Shown: piece by piece, positions 17,671 through 26,581 of the stretch
Layout: every line of letters starts with the position of its first letter
Position numbering within the stretch: the stretch's first letter is position 1
Origin: Arcanobacterium wilhelmae
Lineage (GTDB): Bacteria > Actinomycetota > Actinomycetes > Actinomycetales > Actinomycetaceae
Length of the DNA stretch: 64,000 nt
Direction: 5' to 3'
Assembly: GCF_029632765.1 (NCBI RefSeq)
Contig: NZ_CP121247.1
Coordinates: 744,001 to 808,000, forward strand
Made by a program: the position numbers and the translations under genes
The notes under the pieces: model-generated
The model's input: the letters and a program-made list of their open reading frames with translations, nothing else
Told to the model about the DNA's origin: nothing
Database searches by the model: none

Positions 17671-18114
17671 TCACGGCTCGTCCGCCGAGACGTTTTCCTG
17701 CGCGGTGCGAATGAACTCCACGAACTTTTGTTGTTCGTCGGCGCTCATTCCCTTCAGGAGGTCAGATCCAGTGTGGGTGCCATGCTCGTGGAGGAAATGG
17801 ATTGCGCGGTTTCCTTTATCGGTGAGGTGAATGACTTTGGCGCGCGCATCGACGTCCGAGGCTGTTACTTCGATCATGTCCTTTGCGGCCAGGCGTGCAA
17901 CGAGGCCTGATGCTGTCTGGTGACGAACACGAAGAAAGTTCTTCAAGTGAGTGGTGGACGATTCTGGATTGTGTGAGAAAAAGAGGAGCGAATCGGCCTG
18001 CTCGGCGGTGAGCCCGACCTCTTTCAAGTGCTCGTTGCGGTTCGCGATGATCCGGTTCGCAAGAGTAAGGATTCCTCGGGCGACACGGAACTCGATGTCT
18101 GCGGGCTGATTCAT
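17671..18114 (-). CDS. MarR-family transcriptional regulator
   Basis: 147 residues from the ATG at 18114 (MNQPADIEFRVARG), preceded by AAAGGTG. The open frame extends 76 codons upstream but without a start signal or similarity. A winged helix covers ~residues 35-105, with STTHLKNFLRVRHQTASGLVARL as recognition region and DMIEVTASDVDARAKVIHLT as wing (DxRxK motif). MarR proteins are dimers that usually repress their own gene and a neighbour in response to phenolics, oxidants or drugs. A 24-bp imperfect palindrome overlaps its probable -10 box. No obvious target other than itself is adjacent. Confidence 0.88.
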   Translation of the reverse strand: MNQPADIEFRVARGILTLANRIIANRNEHLKEVGLTAEQADSLLFFSHNPESSTTHLKNFLRVRHQTASGLVARLAAKDMIEVTASDVDARAKVIHLTDKGNRAIHFLHEHGTHTGSDLLKGMSADEQQKFVEFIRTAQENVSADEP

Positions 18115-18142
18115 ATCGGGCACCTTTCTCCTTCTGTGCCCA

Positions 18143-18166
18143 ACAAGTGTAGCACGCTGTATTTGT
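18143..18166 (-). promoter_or_regulatory. candidate MarR operator
   Basis: An imperfect 24-bp dyad with outer halves ACAA/TTGT and inner halves AGC/GCT. It overlaps a TACACT -10-like box just upstream of the MarR gene, as expected for autorepression. Confidence 0.45.
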
Positions 18167-18286
18167 CGTTGTTGTGCGTCGTTCACTGTAGGAGACGGGC
18201 CACCTCGCGACGCGGCACCAGTGCACCGAGGGAACAGCTGCGAAGCCGTCGCCCGGGGAGAATGTTGCTCGTTCACCGTTGGATAG

Positions 18287-18327
18287 ATGGGTGTGGCCCG
18301 GAAGGAAACCTTCCGGGCCACACCCAT
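18287..18327 (-). terminator. terminator after the giant surface protein gene
   Basis: A perfect 19-bp stem (18287-18305 with 18309-18327) with an AAA loop lies just after the stop of the minus-strand gene. Confidence 0.8.
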
Positions 18328-18342
18328 TGATCGATTCGTCAC

Positions 18343-21300
18343 TCAGTAGCGTTTCTTTCGCATCCCGACGAGCACGCTTCCCACGGCGATCGCCGTGAGC
18401 ATCAGGACGAGCCCCTCAGGCACACCGACGGTGCCGGTGTAGGAGAGGTTCGACGGGAAGCCTGCCGCCTTGAGCTCAGCCTTCGACGGCGTGCACGGAG
18501 CGCCAGAAGCAGTCACCCACTTGCCCTTCGGCATCGAGCTCACTGCTGAGCCCGACGTCGACGTCGGAGTGTCGGCTGCTACCGAACCACTGACGAGCTG
18601 CGGTCCGAAGTCGAAGTGGCCAGAGTTCGCACTACCGGAACCACCCACAACGAACGTGAGTGTGGTGTTGCCCGAAACGCGCTTGCCGTCCTTCGTCGTC
18701 GCCGACAGCGTCAAACCAACCTTGTACGTTCCCTCCTTTGTAAACATCCAGTTCGGGTGAACGTGGGTGTTCGCAGGAATCGTTGCAGTTCCGCTTCCGC
18801 GGTTGCCGTTGCCGGAGAACCAGGCCTGGCCAACCGCGTTCCCGAGGTTACCCGAGGTGAAGACCTCCATCATGCCCGGACCCGAGAACGAAGTCAGCGA
18901 GATCGAGGTCGCCCCCGAGATATTCTCCAGAGCGCTCGGGTGCTGGGTGTTCATTCCCAGCCACGGAACGCCACCGACCTGCGAGGATGAGATCATCCAC
19001 ACTGGGGTCCCCTGTGAAATCGCGCCAATATTCTGCGGTGTCGTCGCCTTCCCCGCATTCGAAATACCAAACGTCAACGACGACGGCGAGACCCACTTTG
19101 CGGGGACCGCGCGATCGTCCTTCACCATCGGAACCAGGTTCAATCCAGCGTTGCCTGCTGCAGGTGTGTTTGGCTTTGCTTCCTTGGCGGAGACTTCGTT
19201 CGCGGACTTGTCAGGAACGAACGTGCATGCCTCACGAGTCGACCCACCAGCGCTGCTCGACGAGTACGTTGCCGAAGGTGCCGGATCAGCGCCAGCGTTC
19301 GACGATCCATCGCCTGTGCCTGTCGTTGTGGCCTCGGAAGTGCCGTTCGAGGTTGACTGAGTGTTCGAGCCAGTATTCTTGTGCTCGCCGGTCTTCTTCT
19401 TAGGAGTTTGCGGCTTCTTCTGCTCAGCCTTCGGGGCAACCGCGCCCGGAAGCTTCGTGTTGTCTCCAACAACGATGGTGTACACCCCAACGTTCGACTT
19501 CACGGGATCGCCGCCCATTACAGGAGTTGACTCGGCATGAACAGTGAACGTGTAGATGCCTTCCTTCTCGAACATCCAGTTCGCGTGAACGTGAGCCGGG
19601 TTGACCTGATCGATGTAGTCGCCAGCGCTGATCGCAAAATTGCCGGACTTCAGCGCGGGGGCAACGCCGCCAAACGCGTCGGAGCGCGAGAGGAAGACCT
19701 GCCCAGGGCCCTCAACCTTGTCGAAGACGATCTTGGTTGCTTCGAAGTTCGGGCGTACCGCAGAGGTGTCCCATCCTGGCCACACCATTTGCGACGTGTC
19801 CGCGTCATTCGCCGGAAGGAAGAAGACTTCCTTCGGGAAGATGGAGGGGAACGTGTCCGGTGTGATGATGAAGCGGTCGCTCTTCACACGAAGCGCGATG
19901 CTCTCGGGCTTGTGTAGAACTGGCTTGCCGGTGGTGTCTTCCTTCGCGGCAAGGAGCACCTTGCCGTCCTTGGCGAACACGTTGAACAGGTCAAAGTGGC
20001 CGTGATCGAACAGCGTCACTTTTGTCTGCGGGTCGGCCTGCGCGGGGGGCTCCTGAGTTTCGGGAGCCACTGGAGTTGTCACGGATGCGTCCGGGCCCTT
20101 CTGTTCCGGAGCTTGTGAGGTCTGCGGGGCCATCGGCGTCGCCTCCGCCTTGGGGGCGTCCGGAGCCTCGATCACCGAGGGATCCTTTGCCTTGTTAATG
20201 GCATCGAGGATTGCGTCGAGAGTGTCGAGCTTACCGCTGATCTCAGCCAACTGGTCCTTGATCGCGTCCAGGGCCGAGTCGCCAGGCTGAGGCATTTCAG
20301 GCGTGTCGGCCTCGGCATTCGGCGTCGGAGTTGTGCTCGGAGCGGGTTGCTCAGTCGCATCGCCAATGAGCCAAGTGTATGTTGCCTCATTCGACTTGAC
20401 CTTCACCGAATCAGCCTTTGGCAAGCCCATCAGTGAACCGGCAGCCAGAGCGCCCTTCGCGTCTTCTGCCTGAACCTTCATCGTGTACACGCCCGGCTGG
20501 GTAAACAGCCATGAGGTGTGCACGTGCATCGGTGTTTCCTGAAGAATTGAATCGCCCGAGTTCAGCTCCATGTTGCCGCCCTCGAGAGGGGAGACGAGCT
20601 TTCCACGACGGTCCGAACCAAACATGAACACCTTGCCACCTTCAGGAGTGGTGACCTTATTGAAGTGGATGCGAATCTGCTCGTACGCAGGCTGAACCAG
20701 TGTGGTGTCCCATCCGGCAAACGGAGCGTAGGTCTGATCCTCGCCATTTTGCGACAAGAGGTAGCCGTTCGGCGCGGTCTCCTTGGCAAGCTTGCCGGGG
20801 ATATCACGCTTCGACTTGTCGCTCACGCGTAGGTAGAAGCTTTCCGGTGCGCGCAGCACGGGTGTCTCGCCTGTGGTGTCGTCCTTCGCGTTGAGGACGA
20901 GCTTCTTGCCGTCGGCTGACACGTTGATCAGGTCAATATGGCCGCGTGCGATCTCGAGCTTCTTCTCCACCGGCGCCTTCGGAGCGAGCGTTTCGTTGTC
21001 CTTGGGCGTTGGGGCCGACGTCGGAGCAGGACTCGGTTCGGGAGCCGGAGTTGGCTTCACGATTCCCGGAACCAGTTCGACCCATGGGAACGAGGCCTTC
21101 GGAGCCTCGGGGGTTGTGTCGTCGTTTTCGGACGGGGCAGAGGACGGTTCTTCAGTCTTCGGCGTCTCCTCAGCCTTCGGCGACTCGCTCGCAGACGGGT
21201 CAGGGGCGTTGGTCTTGGGATCGCCGGCCTTCGCCTCTGGAGCCTTGTCGAGCTCGGACAGATCGCCGGCAGCATCCTTGTTTGGATCGGCGTCGTTGGG

Positions 21301-22893
21301 CTTGACGAACCAGTTGTATGTCTTCAGCGAAGATTCCACCGGTCCAGATTCGGTCTCGGCAACTACCTTCGCTTTGATGACGTACTTACCCGGCTTGGTG
21401 AAAATCCAGTGGGTGTGCTTGTGATACGAGGCAGGCACGGAGAACGAGGCGCCGTCCTCAACATAATACTTGCCGCCGTCGAGCACGGTCTGGAACGTGC
21501 CGTCGAGGTTGGCGTCCATAAACGCGAGCTTGCCAGGGCCCGTGATCGATTCGAAAACGACTTTCGCGTTCTTGACTTCGTTCTTGGTGTACTGGTTTGA
21601 AGCAAAACCAGGGTAGAGACCCTTCTTTGCCTTCACCGAGGGGGAGATGTAGCCCGTGGTTTCGCCGCCGGGCAACTTGTACTCCAGGCCGGTCTCGTAC
21701 GTGTCGGCGTTCATGACGAAGCGTGCCGACTCGGGCGTGCGGATAACGCCCTGACCGGTGATGTCTTCCTTGGTGAGGAGGTCCACTGACTCAAGGTCGC
21801 TGGAATAGACATAGAATGCGTCCAGGTGTCCTCCGGCGAGGGTTGCAGGAGTTTCTACAGGTTTCCAAGCAGCTGGTGGAGAATCGACCCAGTCGGGCGT
21901 GCCATCATCCTCGTTATCGCCGAACAGGCCACCCCAGTTCCATCCAGAGCCAGTATCTTGAGATTCATCGGTTCCGGGAGTCTCGGTATCTTTGGTGTCC
22001 GGTTCGGGCGCATCAGCGGAGGGCGCCGCGGAAGTTTCGCCGTCAGCTGGAGCATCGGCATCGACGTCCTCTGAGGGCTGTGTGCTCGGGGTATCCGTGG
22101 GGGTAGGTGCAGGTTCTGTCGACGGCGCGGCCGATGGCTCTTCCTTCGGAGCTGGTGCTGAACTGCTGAGATCTTCGGCTCGGACGCCCTGTGGGCGGTC
22201 TTTAGCTGTTGGATCCTCGCCGCGGTCAACAACTGGTGACGCCGGGGATGAATCGTCTTCGGACTTGGTGACTTTGTAGGTCTGGGTCACTTCCTCGCCG
22301 CGGATAACCTCGCCATTCTTGACTCCCAGAGGAACGACCTTAAATGTGTAGTCGCCAGCCTTCTGGAAGTACCAGTGCGCGTGGGTGTGTCCGAGGATAG
22401 GCAGGTAGGTGCCCTTCCTGATGAAGTATTGATCTCCCGCAAGGACTGGGGAGATGTCCTCATCGTTGGTCAGGTTGTTGCCATAGAGTGAAAGCTCACC
22501 CGGGCCTTTCACATCAGTGAACAACACCCCGAGTGCGGTGAAGCCATTCCCGGTGGGGTTGCCGCTCCAGCCGGGCTCAAAGTAGGAGCGTTGGTTCACC
22601 GAGTAGTATGCTGTATGGCCGGTCTTCTCGAACTGCGCAAACTCGTAGGAGCCGTCATCGTAAGCTGAGGGGTCAATGATGAATGTGGCGTTGCCGTCGT
22701 AGACGGTGTTTGCTAGACCGTTTCGTGTCTTCAGAACGGGGGTTCCGGTATCCGTCACGACGTAGAAGCCGTCCGTGTGGTTCTCGGAGAACACCGGGCC
22801 GTCGGCGGCTGTTGCGGCCACCGGCGTCGTCGACACGAAGAAAAGGCTGGCGGCTGCCGCAAGAACGGCAGACTTCAGAGCTTTCATCTTCAT
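18343..22893 (-). CDS. large cell-surface protein with five actinobacterial surface-anchored (TIGR03769 / choice-of-anchor M) modules
   Basis: 1516 residues from the ATG at 22893 (AGAAAGAAA upstream). A signal peptide (KALKSAVLAAAASLFFVSTT...ATAA) is followed by five related modules. Each module begins with a G-H-x-D-x-F-like strand and an ESxxLRV-type strand. Each ends in an HxHxxWxF motif: HTHAHWYF (~168), HKHTHWIF (~489), HVHTSWLF (~789), HVHANWMF (~1100) and HVHPNWMF (~1375). These match the repeat of the actinobacterial surface-anchored protein domain. Linkers are rich in Pro, Ala, Thr, Glu and Asp. The C-terminus has LSYTG, a hydrophobic helix and RKKRY, a non-canonical sortase-like signal. 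Relatives often sit beside an ABC transporter of unknown substrate; none is here. Function is unknown. Confidence 0.85.
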   Translation of the reverse strand: MKMKALKSAVLAAAASLFFVSTTPVAATAADGPVFSENHTDGFYVVTDTGTPVLKTRNGLANTVYDGNATFIIDPSAYDDGSYEFAQFEKTGHTAYYSVNQRSYFEPGWSGNPTGNGFTALGVLFTDVKGPGELSLYGNNLTNDEDISPVLAGDQYFIRKGTYLPILGHTHAHWYFQKAGDYTFKVVPLGVKNGEVIRGEEVTQTYKVTKSEDDSSPASPVVDRGEDPTAKDRPQGVRAEDLSSSAPAPKEEPSAAPSTEPAPTPTDTPSTQPSEDVDADAPADGETSAAPSADAPEPDTKDTETPGTDESQDTGSGWNWGGLFGDNEDDGTPDWVDSPPAAWKPVETPATLAGGHLDAFYVYSSDLESVDLLTKEDITGQGVIRTPESARFVMNADTYETGLEYKLPGGETTGYISPSVKAKKGLYPGFASNQYTKNEVKNAKVVFESITGPGKLAFMDANLDGTFQTVLDGGKYYVEDGASFSVPASYHKHTHWIFTKPGKYVIKAKVVAETESGPVESSLKTYNWFVKPNDADPNKDAAGDLSELDKAPEAKAGDPKTNAPDPSASESPKAEETPKTEEPSSAPSENDDTTPEAPKASFPWVELVPGIVKPTPAPEPSPAPTSAPTPKDNETLAPKAPVEKKLEIARGHIDLINVSADGKKLVLNAKDDTTGETPVLRAPESFYLRVSDKSKRDIPGKLAKETAPNGYLLSQNGEDQTYAPFAGWDTTLVQPAYEQIRIHFNKVTTPEGGKVFMFGSDRRGKLVSPLEGGNMELNSGDSILQETPMHVHTSWLFTQPGVYTMKVQAEDAKGALAAGSLMGLPKADSVKVKSNEATYTWLIGDATEQPAPSTTPTPNAEADTPEMPQPGDSALDAIKDQLAEISGKLDTLDAILDAINKAKDPSVIEAPDAPKAEATPMAPQTSQAPEQKGPDASVTTPVAPETQEPPAQADPQTKVTLFDHGHFDLFNVFAKDGKVLLAAKEDTTGKPVLHKPESIALRVKSDRFIITPDTFPSIFPKEVFFLPANDADTSQMVWPGWDTSAVRPNFEATKIVFDKVEGPGQVFLSRSDAFGGVAPALKSGNFAISAGDYIDQVNPAHVHANWMFEKEGIYTFTVHAESTPVMGGDPVKSNVGVYTIVVGDNTKLPGAVAPKAEQKKPQTPKKKTGEHKNTGSNTQSTSNGTSEATTTGTGDGSSNAGADPAPSATYSSSSAGGSTREACTFVPDKSANEVSAKEAKPNTPAAGNAGLNLVPMVKDDRAVPAKWVSPSSLTFGISNAGKATTPQNIGAISQGTPVWMISSSQVGGVPWLGMNTQHPSALENISGATSISLTSFSGPGMMEVFTSGNLGNAVGQAWFSGNGNRGSGTATIPANTHVHPNWMFTKEGTYKVGLTLSATTKDGKRVSGNTTLTFVVGGSGSANSGHFDFGPQLVSGSVAADTPTSTSGSAVSSMPKGKWVTASGAPCTPSKAELKAAGFPSNLSYTGTVGVPEGLVLMLTAIAVGSVLVGMRKKRY

Positions 22894-23010
22894 TTTGTTT
22901 CTTTCTAATTCACTGCTGTTAGGCATGAGGAATCGATAGAAATTCCTGAGCAAGATGCTAACAAAAATGAGTAGCGTTCTCATGTAGTAGTGAGGTTGAT
23001 CGCACTAGGA

Positions 23011-23187
23011 GAGTTTCACTCGTGCGTTGCGCCCCAATTTTGGAGCAAAATCCGTTTTCGAGTCGAATTGATATGTGGGTGTCATATAATGGGTGAAACT
23101 CTTTTCAAAACCTGCTTGTTATCGAGTGCGGCGCTTATCTGCAACCGAGCAAAACACTCGAGAAATAACTGGTGAAAAGAGTTTCAC
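23011..23187 (+). promoter_or_regulatory. promoter and 15-bp inverted repeat upstream of the thioester adhesin
   Basis: A perfect TATAAT lies at 23085-23090. GTGAAACTCTTTTCA (23093-23107) and its exact inverse (23173-23187) bracket most of the predicted 5' leader, with the second copy just before the ribosome site. A related GAGTTTCAC is at 23011-23019. The arms could be operator sites or form a long stem in the mRNA. Confidence 0.5.
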
Positions 23188-24335
23188 AATTCGATGGAAA
23201 GGAATCTTGTGAGTTCACTACGCAGATTCAGTAAAAGAGCGTTGACTGGCGCTGTCGGTGCGGCGTTGGTGGGCGGCGTTGGTGCAACATTCGTCAGCCC
23301 GGTCCAAGCCGCGCCTGCTGACACGCAGCAGTATCACATTGCGGAAAAACGGAGAATGACTATTCGTATGTCCTCGCGGTCACTCCATTACCCAAGTACC
23401 CGAACTATCAGCGGTACTTTTTTACGAGCCTCTTTAAGGTAGTCAACGGAACGGATCAGATCCTGCGCGCTTACTGCATCGAGGCAAGCGAGCCTGTAAT
23501 TTATGGCAAGGCCACCACCTACACGGTGGACGCCAAGTCTTACGAGCCTATTCGAAAGAGTGCGGCCAACCACTTCAAGGAAGAAGAAGTCCAGAAAAAG
23601 GTTGCGTGGATTTCGCAGAACTCGTACCCAACACTCGCTCTTGAGCAGGTGCGCACGAAGTATCAGTTGCCGAACTTAACTGAGAAGCAGGCGATTGCAG
23701 CAACACAAGCTGCGATTTGGCATTTCACCGATGGCTTCGATGTCGACATGACGAAGTCGCGCGCAATTCCAGATGCGGATAATCTTGCCGATCATCCGCA
23801 CTGGCTCGAGAATACGGATGCCGATGAAGTCCGCTCGGCGATCGAGCGTAATCTTCCGGTTGTGAAGGCGGAGAACGGCGAGCGCATGGCGAAGCTGTAC
23901 GAGGCGTTGATTGGGCAGCAGAACACGGGTATCGAGCTCTCCGAGCTCACGCAGCCGCATGTTTCGCTCTCGAAAGCCACTGTGCCGTTCGAGGCAGGGG
24001 AGCTGGCTGGTCCAGTCACTGTTTCAATCGAGAATGCCGAGAGCGCGTCGCTTGAAGTGTCTCCGAATCTTCCTTTGACCGACAAGTATGGTGTGAAGAT
24101 TAACCCGGCTGAAGTCAAGCCTGGGCAGCAGGTGTATGTGGATGCTCGGGGGGAGACAACCAAGGGTGAGGCTCTGATCACTGCAACCGTGAAAAGCAAG
24201 GTTTTCAACGGCAAGATTCTTATCCCCACTCAGCCCCTGAAGAGTGGTGGTCTCTTTGCGGGCCAGAACGTATTTCTGATGCAGCCGGCCGAGGCGCGCG
24301 CGAAAACCGACGTGACGCTCTCCTGGACGAGCAAG

Positions 24336-24570
24336 CCGACTCCGACGCCGACTCCGTCGGATACTCCGACGCCGACTCCGTCGGATACTCCGACGCCGAC
24401 TCCGTCGGATACTCCGACGCCGACTCCGTCGGATACTCCGACGCCGACTCCGTCGGATACTCCGACGCCGACTCCGTCGGATACTCCGACGCCGACTCCG
24501 ACTCCGTCGGATACTCCGACGCCGACTCCGACTCCGTCGGATACTCCGACGCCGACTCCCTCGGATACGC
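24336..24570 (+). repeat. 24-bp tandem repeat coding for PTPTPSDT
   Basis: Nine copies of a Pro-Thr-Pro-Ser-Asp-Thr core, almost identical at DNA level. Two copies carry an extra 6 bp (Thr-Pro). Copy number could vary without loss of frame. Confidence 0.9.
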
Positions 24571-24578
24571 CTATTGCC

Positions 24579-24783
24579 GGTGGCGGTAACTTCGTGGATT
24601 TCACCGAAGATACCCAGCCGGGTGATTCTGGTTCGAATGGTGGACAGACCACCGAAGAAGATTCGCAGGTCCCGTGGATCGAGATCGGTGGCGGTGGGGT
24701 CATCGATTTTACTGAGGACACCCAGCCAGGGATGTCGGGTTCCAACAGTGGTGAGACCACTGAGGAAGATACGCGTATTGTGA
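24579..24783 (+). other. two fibronectin-binding-type repeats within the adhesin
   Basis: [17 protein letters not shown]...TTEED and [17 protein letters not shown]...TTEED repeat with about 44 residues spacing. The GG-x(3-4)-(I/V)DF-x-EDT pattern is that of tandem beta-zipper repeats in streptococcal SfbI and staphylococcal FnBPs. Confidence 0.75.
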
Positions 24784-24796
24784 CCTACTCGGGGTC

Positions 24797-24932
24797 ACCG
24801 ACCCCGTCGGAGACCCCGACCCCGTCGGAGACCCCGACCCCGTCGGAGACCCCGACCCCGTCGGAGACCCCGACCCCGTCGGAGACCCCGACCCCGTCGG
24901 AGACCCCGACCCCGTCGGAGACCCCGACCCCG
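24797..24932 (+). repeat. 18-bp tandem repeat coding for PTPSET
   Basis: Seven nearly perfect copies that form the wall-spanning Pro-rich stalk before the LPFTG anchor. Confidence 0.9.
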
Positions 24933-25116
24933 TTGTCGACTCCGAGTCAGCCGGGCTCTACGCCGAGTCAGCCAGCGCCGCGAACCAAGCTACCGTTTAC
25001 TGGTGCGTCGGTAGGGGCGATGGGAATTCTGGCATTGCTTGCTCTGAGCGCCGGTGTAATGATCACTGGGCGTCGTCGCTTTGAGTAATAGGTGCCGATC
25101 GCTTAGGTGAAGAAAT

Positions 25117-25158
25117 AAGAGTTGGGGGCCACCGGGAAACCGGTGGCCCCCAACTCTT
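25117..25158 (+). terminator. bidirectional terminator between adhesin and coiled-coil protein genes
   Basis: A perfect 19-bp stem (25117-25135 with 25140-25158) and a GAAA loop between convergent genes. Confidence 0.85.
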
Positions 25159-25168
25159 CCTTCTGTGA

Positions 25169-26581
25169 TCAGAAGGCGTAAGGCATTGCGTAAACGATGA
25201 ATGCGTTGTAGCTCGACTGCTGGCGGAGCTGCCAGAATGCTGGGCGCTGCTGTGCGCGGAATGCCTCAGCGTAGGCACGCTTCGCGGCCTCGTAACGAGC
25301 CTGGGCTGCGTTGGTACGCTTGATCGCATCTGCGAGCTTGGCTCGGGATTCCTTGGCCGTAGCCACCGCATGCCGCGCCTGCTGGGCGCGCTCCGAGGTG
25401 GCCTTTACCGACTGCTGGGCGAGATCGACGCTGTATGCCGCATCCTCGTACGCGAGTTCCGCTCGGGAAACACGATCTTGGGCATTCTTGACACCCTTAC
25501 CAGCTTGAGCAAGAACAGCGGAGGCTTCCTGGGTGGCTACGCGTAGTTTGGCAAGTTCTGGTTCGGCCCGTGCAATGTGTGCCTGGATGTACTTCTCCCA
25601 GATCTCACGCGAGTTAGGGGATGCGAAAGTGTTGAGGATGTTGTTGGCCTCGTCTGTTGCCTCGACGGCGGCCTCGTATTCGGCCTGTGTCGCAGCGAAT
25701 TTCTTCTCTGCCGCAGCAAGTGCATCCTTCGCCTGCTCGATGGCTACGCGCGCTTGGGCGGCTGTCATCGTCTTCTTGGGGGCGGAGGCCTTCGGCGTAG
25801 ATGCGCCGGGGAGAGGCGGCGCCGGCGGGACTGCTCCAGGGAGCGGGGGAGCAGGGGGAACATCGGCGGGAGCGGACGTTGTCTCAGCCGGCGCAGGTTG
25901 TGTTGCGCCCTCGGGAGCCAGAGCGGCTTCGAGTGCTTCTTCGGCTTCGCGAAGTGCAGCCTTTGCCTTGCTGACCTCAGCACGCAGAGGAATCAGCTCG
26001 AAACCGAGGTGGACGCTCTTTTTCGCCAGGCCAGTAGATGCCTTGAGTGCTTCTTTCTCGCCATCAGTGAGCTCGTGTGCAGAAGCGATCTTCTCCAGAA
26101 GACTACGGTTATACTGCTGACCTTCCTCTCCCGTGCGATAGTCGGCTTCCTTCTTGTTCGCTGCTGTCTGGGCAGCGTCCTGGGCGTTCTTCGCTACAGT
26201 AAGAGCAGCTTTCGCCTCCTTCAGTGCTGATTCGCTGGCCGAAAGCTTCGCCTTAGCTTTTGAAAGGCCGCTCTCGGCGGCTGCCAGCGCATCTGCCTTT
26301 GCGTTGGCGATTGCCGTGGCGCGCTGGATCTCCCATGTGCTTGGCGTTGTGAGTGAGATTCGCTTGGCCTGATAAACGGCCTGAACGTATTCGCGTTCAG
26401 CGCGATCGAGAGCGGCTTTGAGGACACTCAACGAAGCTGAACGTGCCGTGTATGAGTGGTCGGTGGAAACGTATGTGCGTGTGCTGGAAGTGTACGGGTA
26501 GGCGTTAGCCGGTGCCGCCACTAAAAGTGAAGAAACGGCAAATGTGCAAGCCGCAGCGGCTCCAGTGAGCTGATATTTCAT
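25169..26581 (-). CDS. secreted Ala-rich coiled-coil protein, function unknown
   Basis: 470 residues. A signal peptide (LTGAAAACTFAVSSLLVAAPANA) is followed by long Ala/Lys/Glu-rich helices from ~50 to ~225. A Pro-rich hinge with two PPAPPLPG copies covers ~240-265. A second set of helices runs from ~275 to ~450. Heptad-like spacing indicates coiled coils, as in M-protein-like or filament-forming surface proteins. There is no LPXTG motif, membrane helix or recognised cell-wall-binding repeat. Instead the protein ends with an aromatic tail, SYNAFIVYAMPYAF. It sits convergent to the thioester adhesin in the surface-protein island. I do not recognise a named family. Confidence 0.7.
   Translation of the reverse strand: MKYQLTGAAAACTFAVSSLLVAAPANAYPYTSSTRTYVSTDHSYTARSASLSVLKAALDRAEREYVQAVYQAKRISLTTPSTWEIQRATAIANAKADALAAAESGLSKAKAKLSASESALKEAKAALTVAKNAQDAAQTAANKKEADYRTGEEGQQYNRSLLEKIASAHELTDGEKEALKASTGLAKKSVHLGFELIPLRAEVSKAKAALREAEEALEAALAPEGATQPAPAETTSAPADVPPAPPLPGAVPPAPPLPGASTPKASAPKKTMTAAQARVAIEQAKDALAAAEKKFAATQAEYEAAVEATDEANNILNTFASPNSREIWEKYIQAHIARAEPELAKLRVATQEASAVLAQAGKGVKNAQDRVSRAELAYEDAAYSVDLAQQSVKATSERAQQARHAVATAKESRAKLADAIKRTNAAQARYEAAKRAYAEAFRAQQRPAFWQLRQQSSYNAFIVYAMPYAF

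Larger units (their letters stand above)
23209..25088 (+). pseudogene. SfbI-like thioester / fibronectin-binding-repeat LPXTG adhesin, frame broken near 23345
   Basis: Start GTG at 23209 (GGAAAGGAA upstream) with a signal peptide ending ...VQA. The frame breaks at the A5 run 23345-23349; one added A restores a continuous 626-residue protein. The restored product has a TQXA thioester domain: Cys ~90 in Y-C-I-E and Gln ~166 in [11 protein letters not shown]. In related adhesins these form an internal thioester that bonds covalently to host proteins. A beta-sandwich region is followed by PTPTPSDT repeats. Two tandem segments resemble fibronectin-binding repeats ([10 protein letters not shown] and [13 protein letters not shown]). 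PTPSET repeats, LPFTG, a membrane helix and RRRFE close the protein. As written, the gene would yield only a short secreted peptide unless frameshifting or phase variation occurs. Confidence 0.85.

Noticed and set aside
23341..23352. Programmed -1 ribosomal frameshifting in the adhesin
   Set aside because: The zero-frame codons GCG GAA AAA CGG do not form a canonical X XXY YYZ slippery heptamer, and no stimulatory stem was found just downstream. Phase variation, decay or a sequence error is simpler.
24336..24932. CRISPR-like array
   Set aside because: Direct tandem repeats without spacers, in frame and coding for Pro/Thr/Ser stalks.
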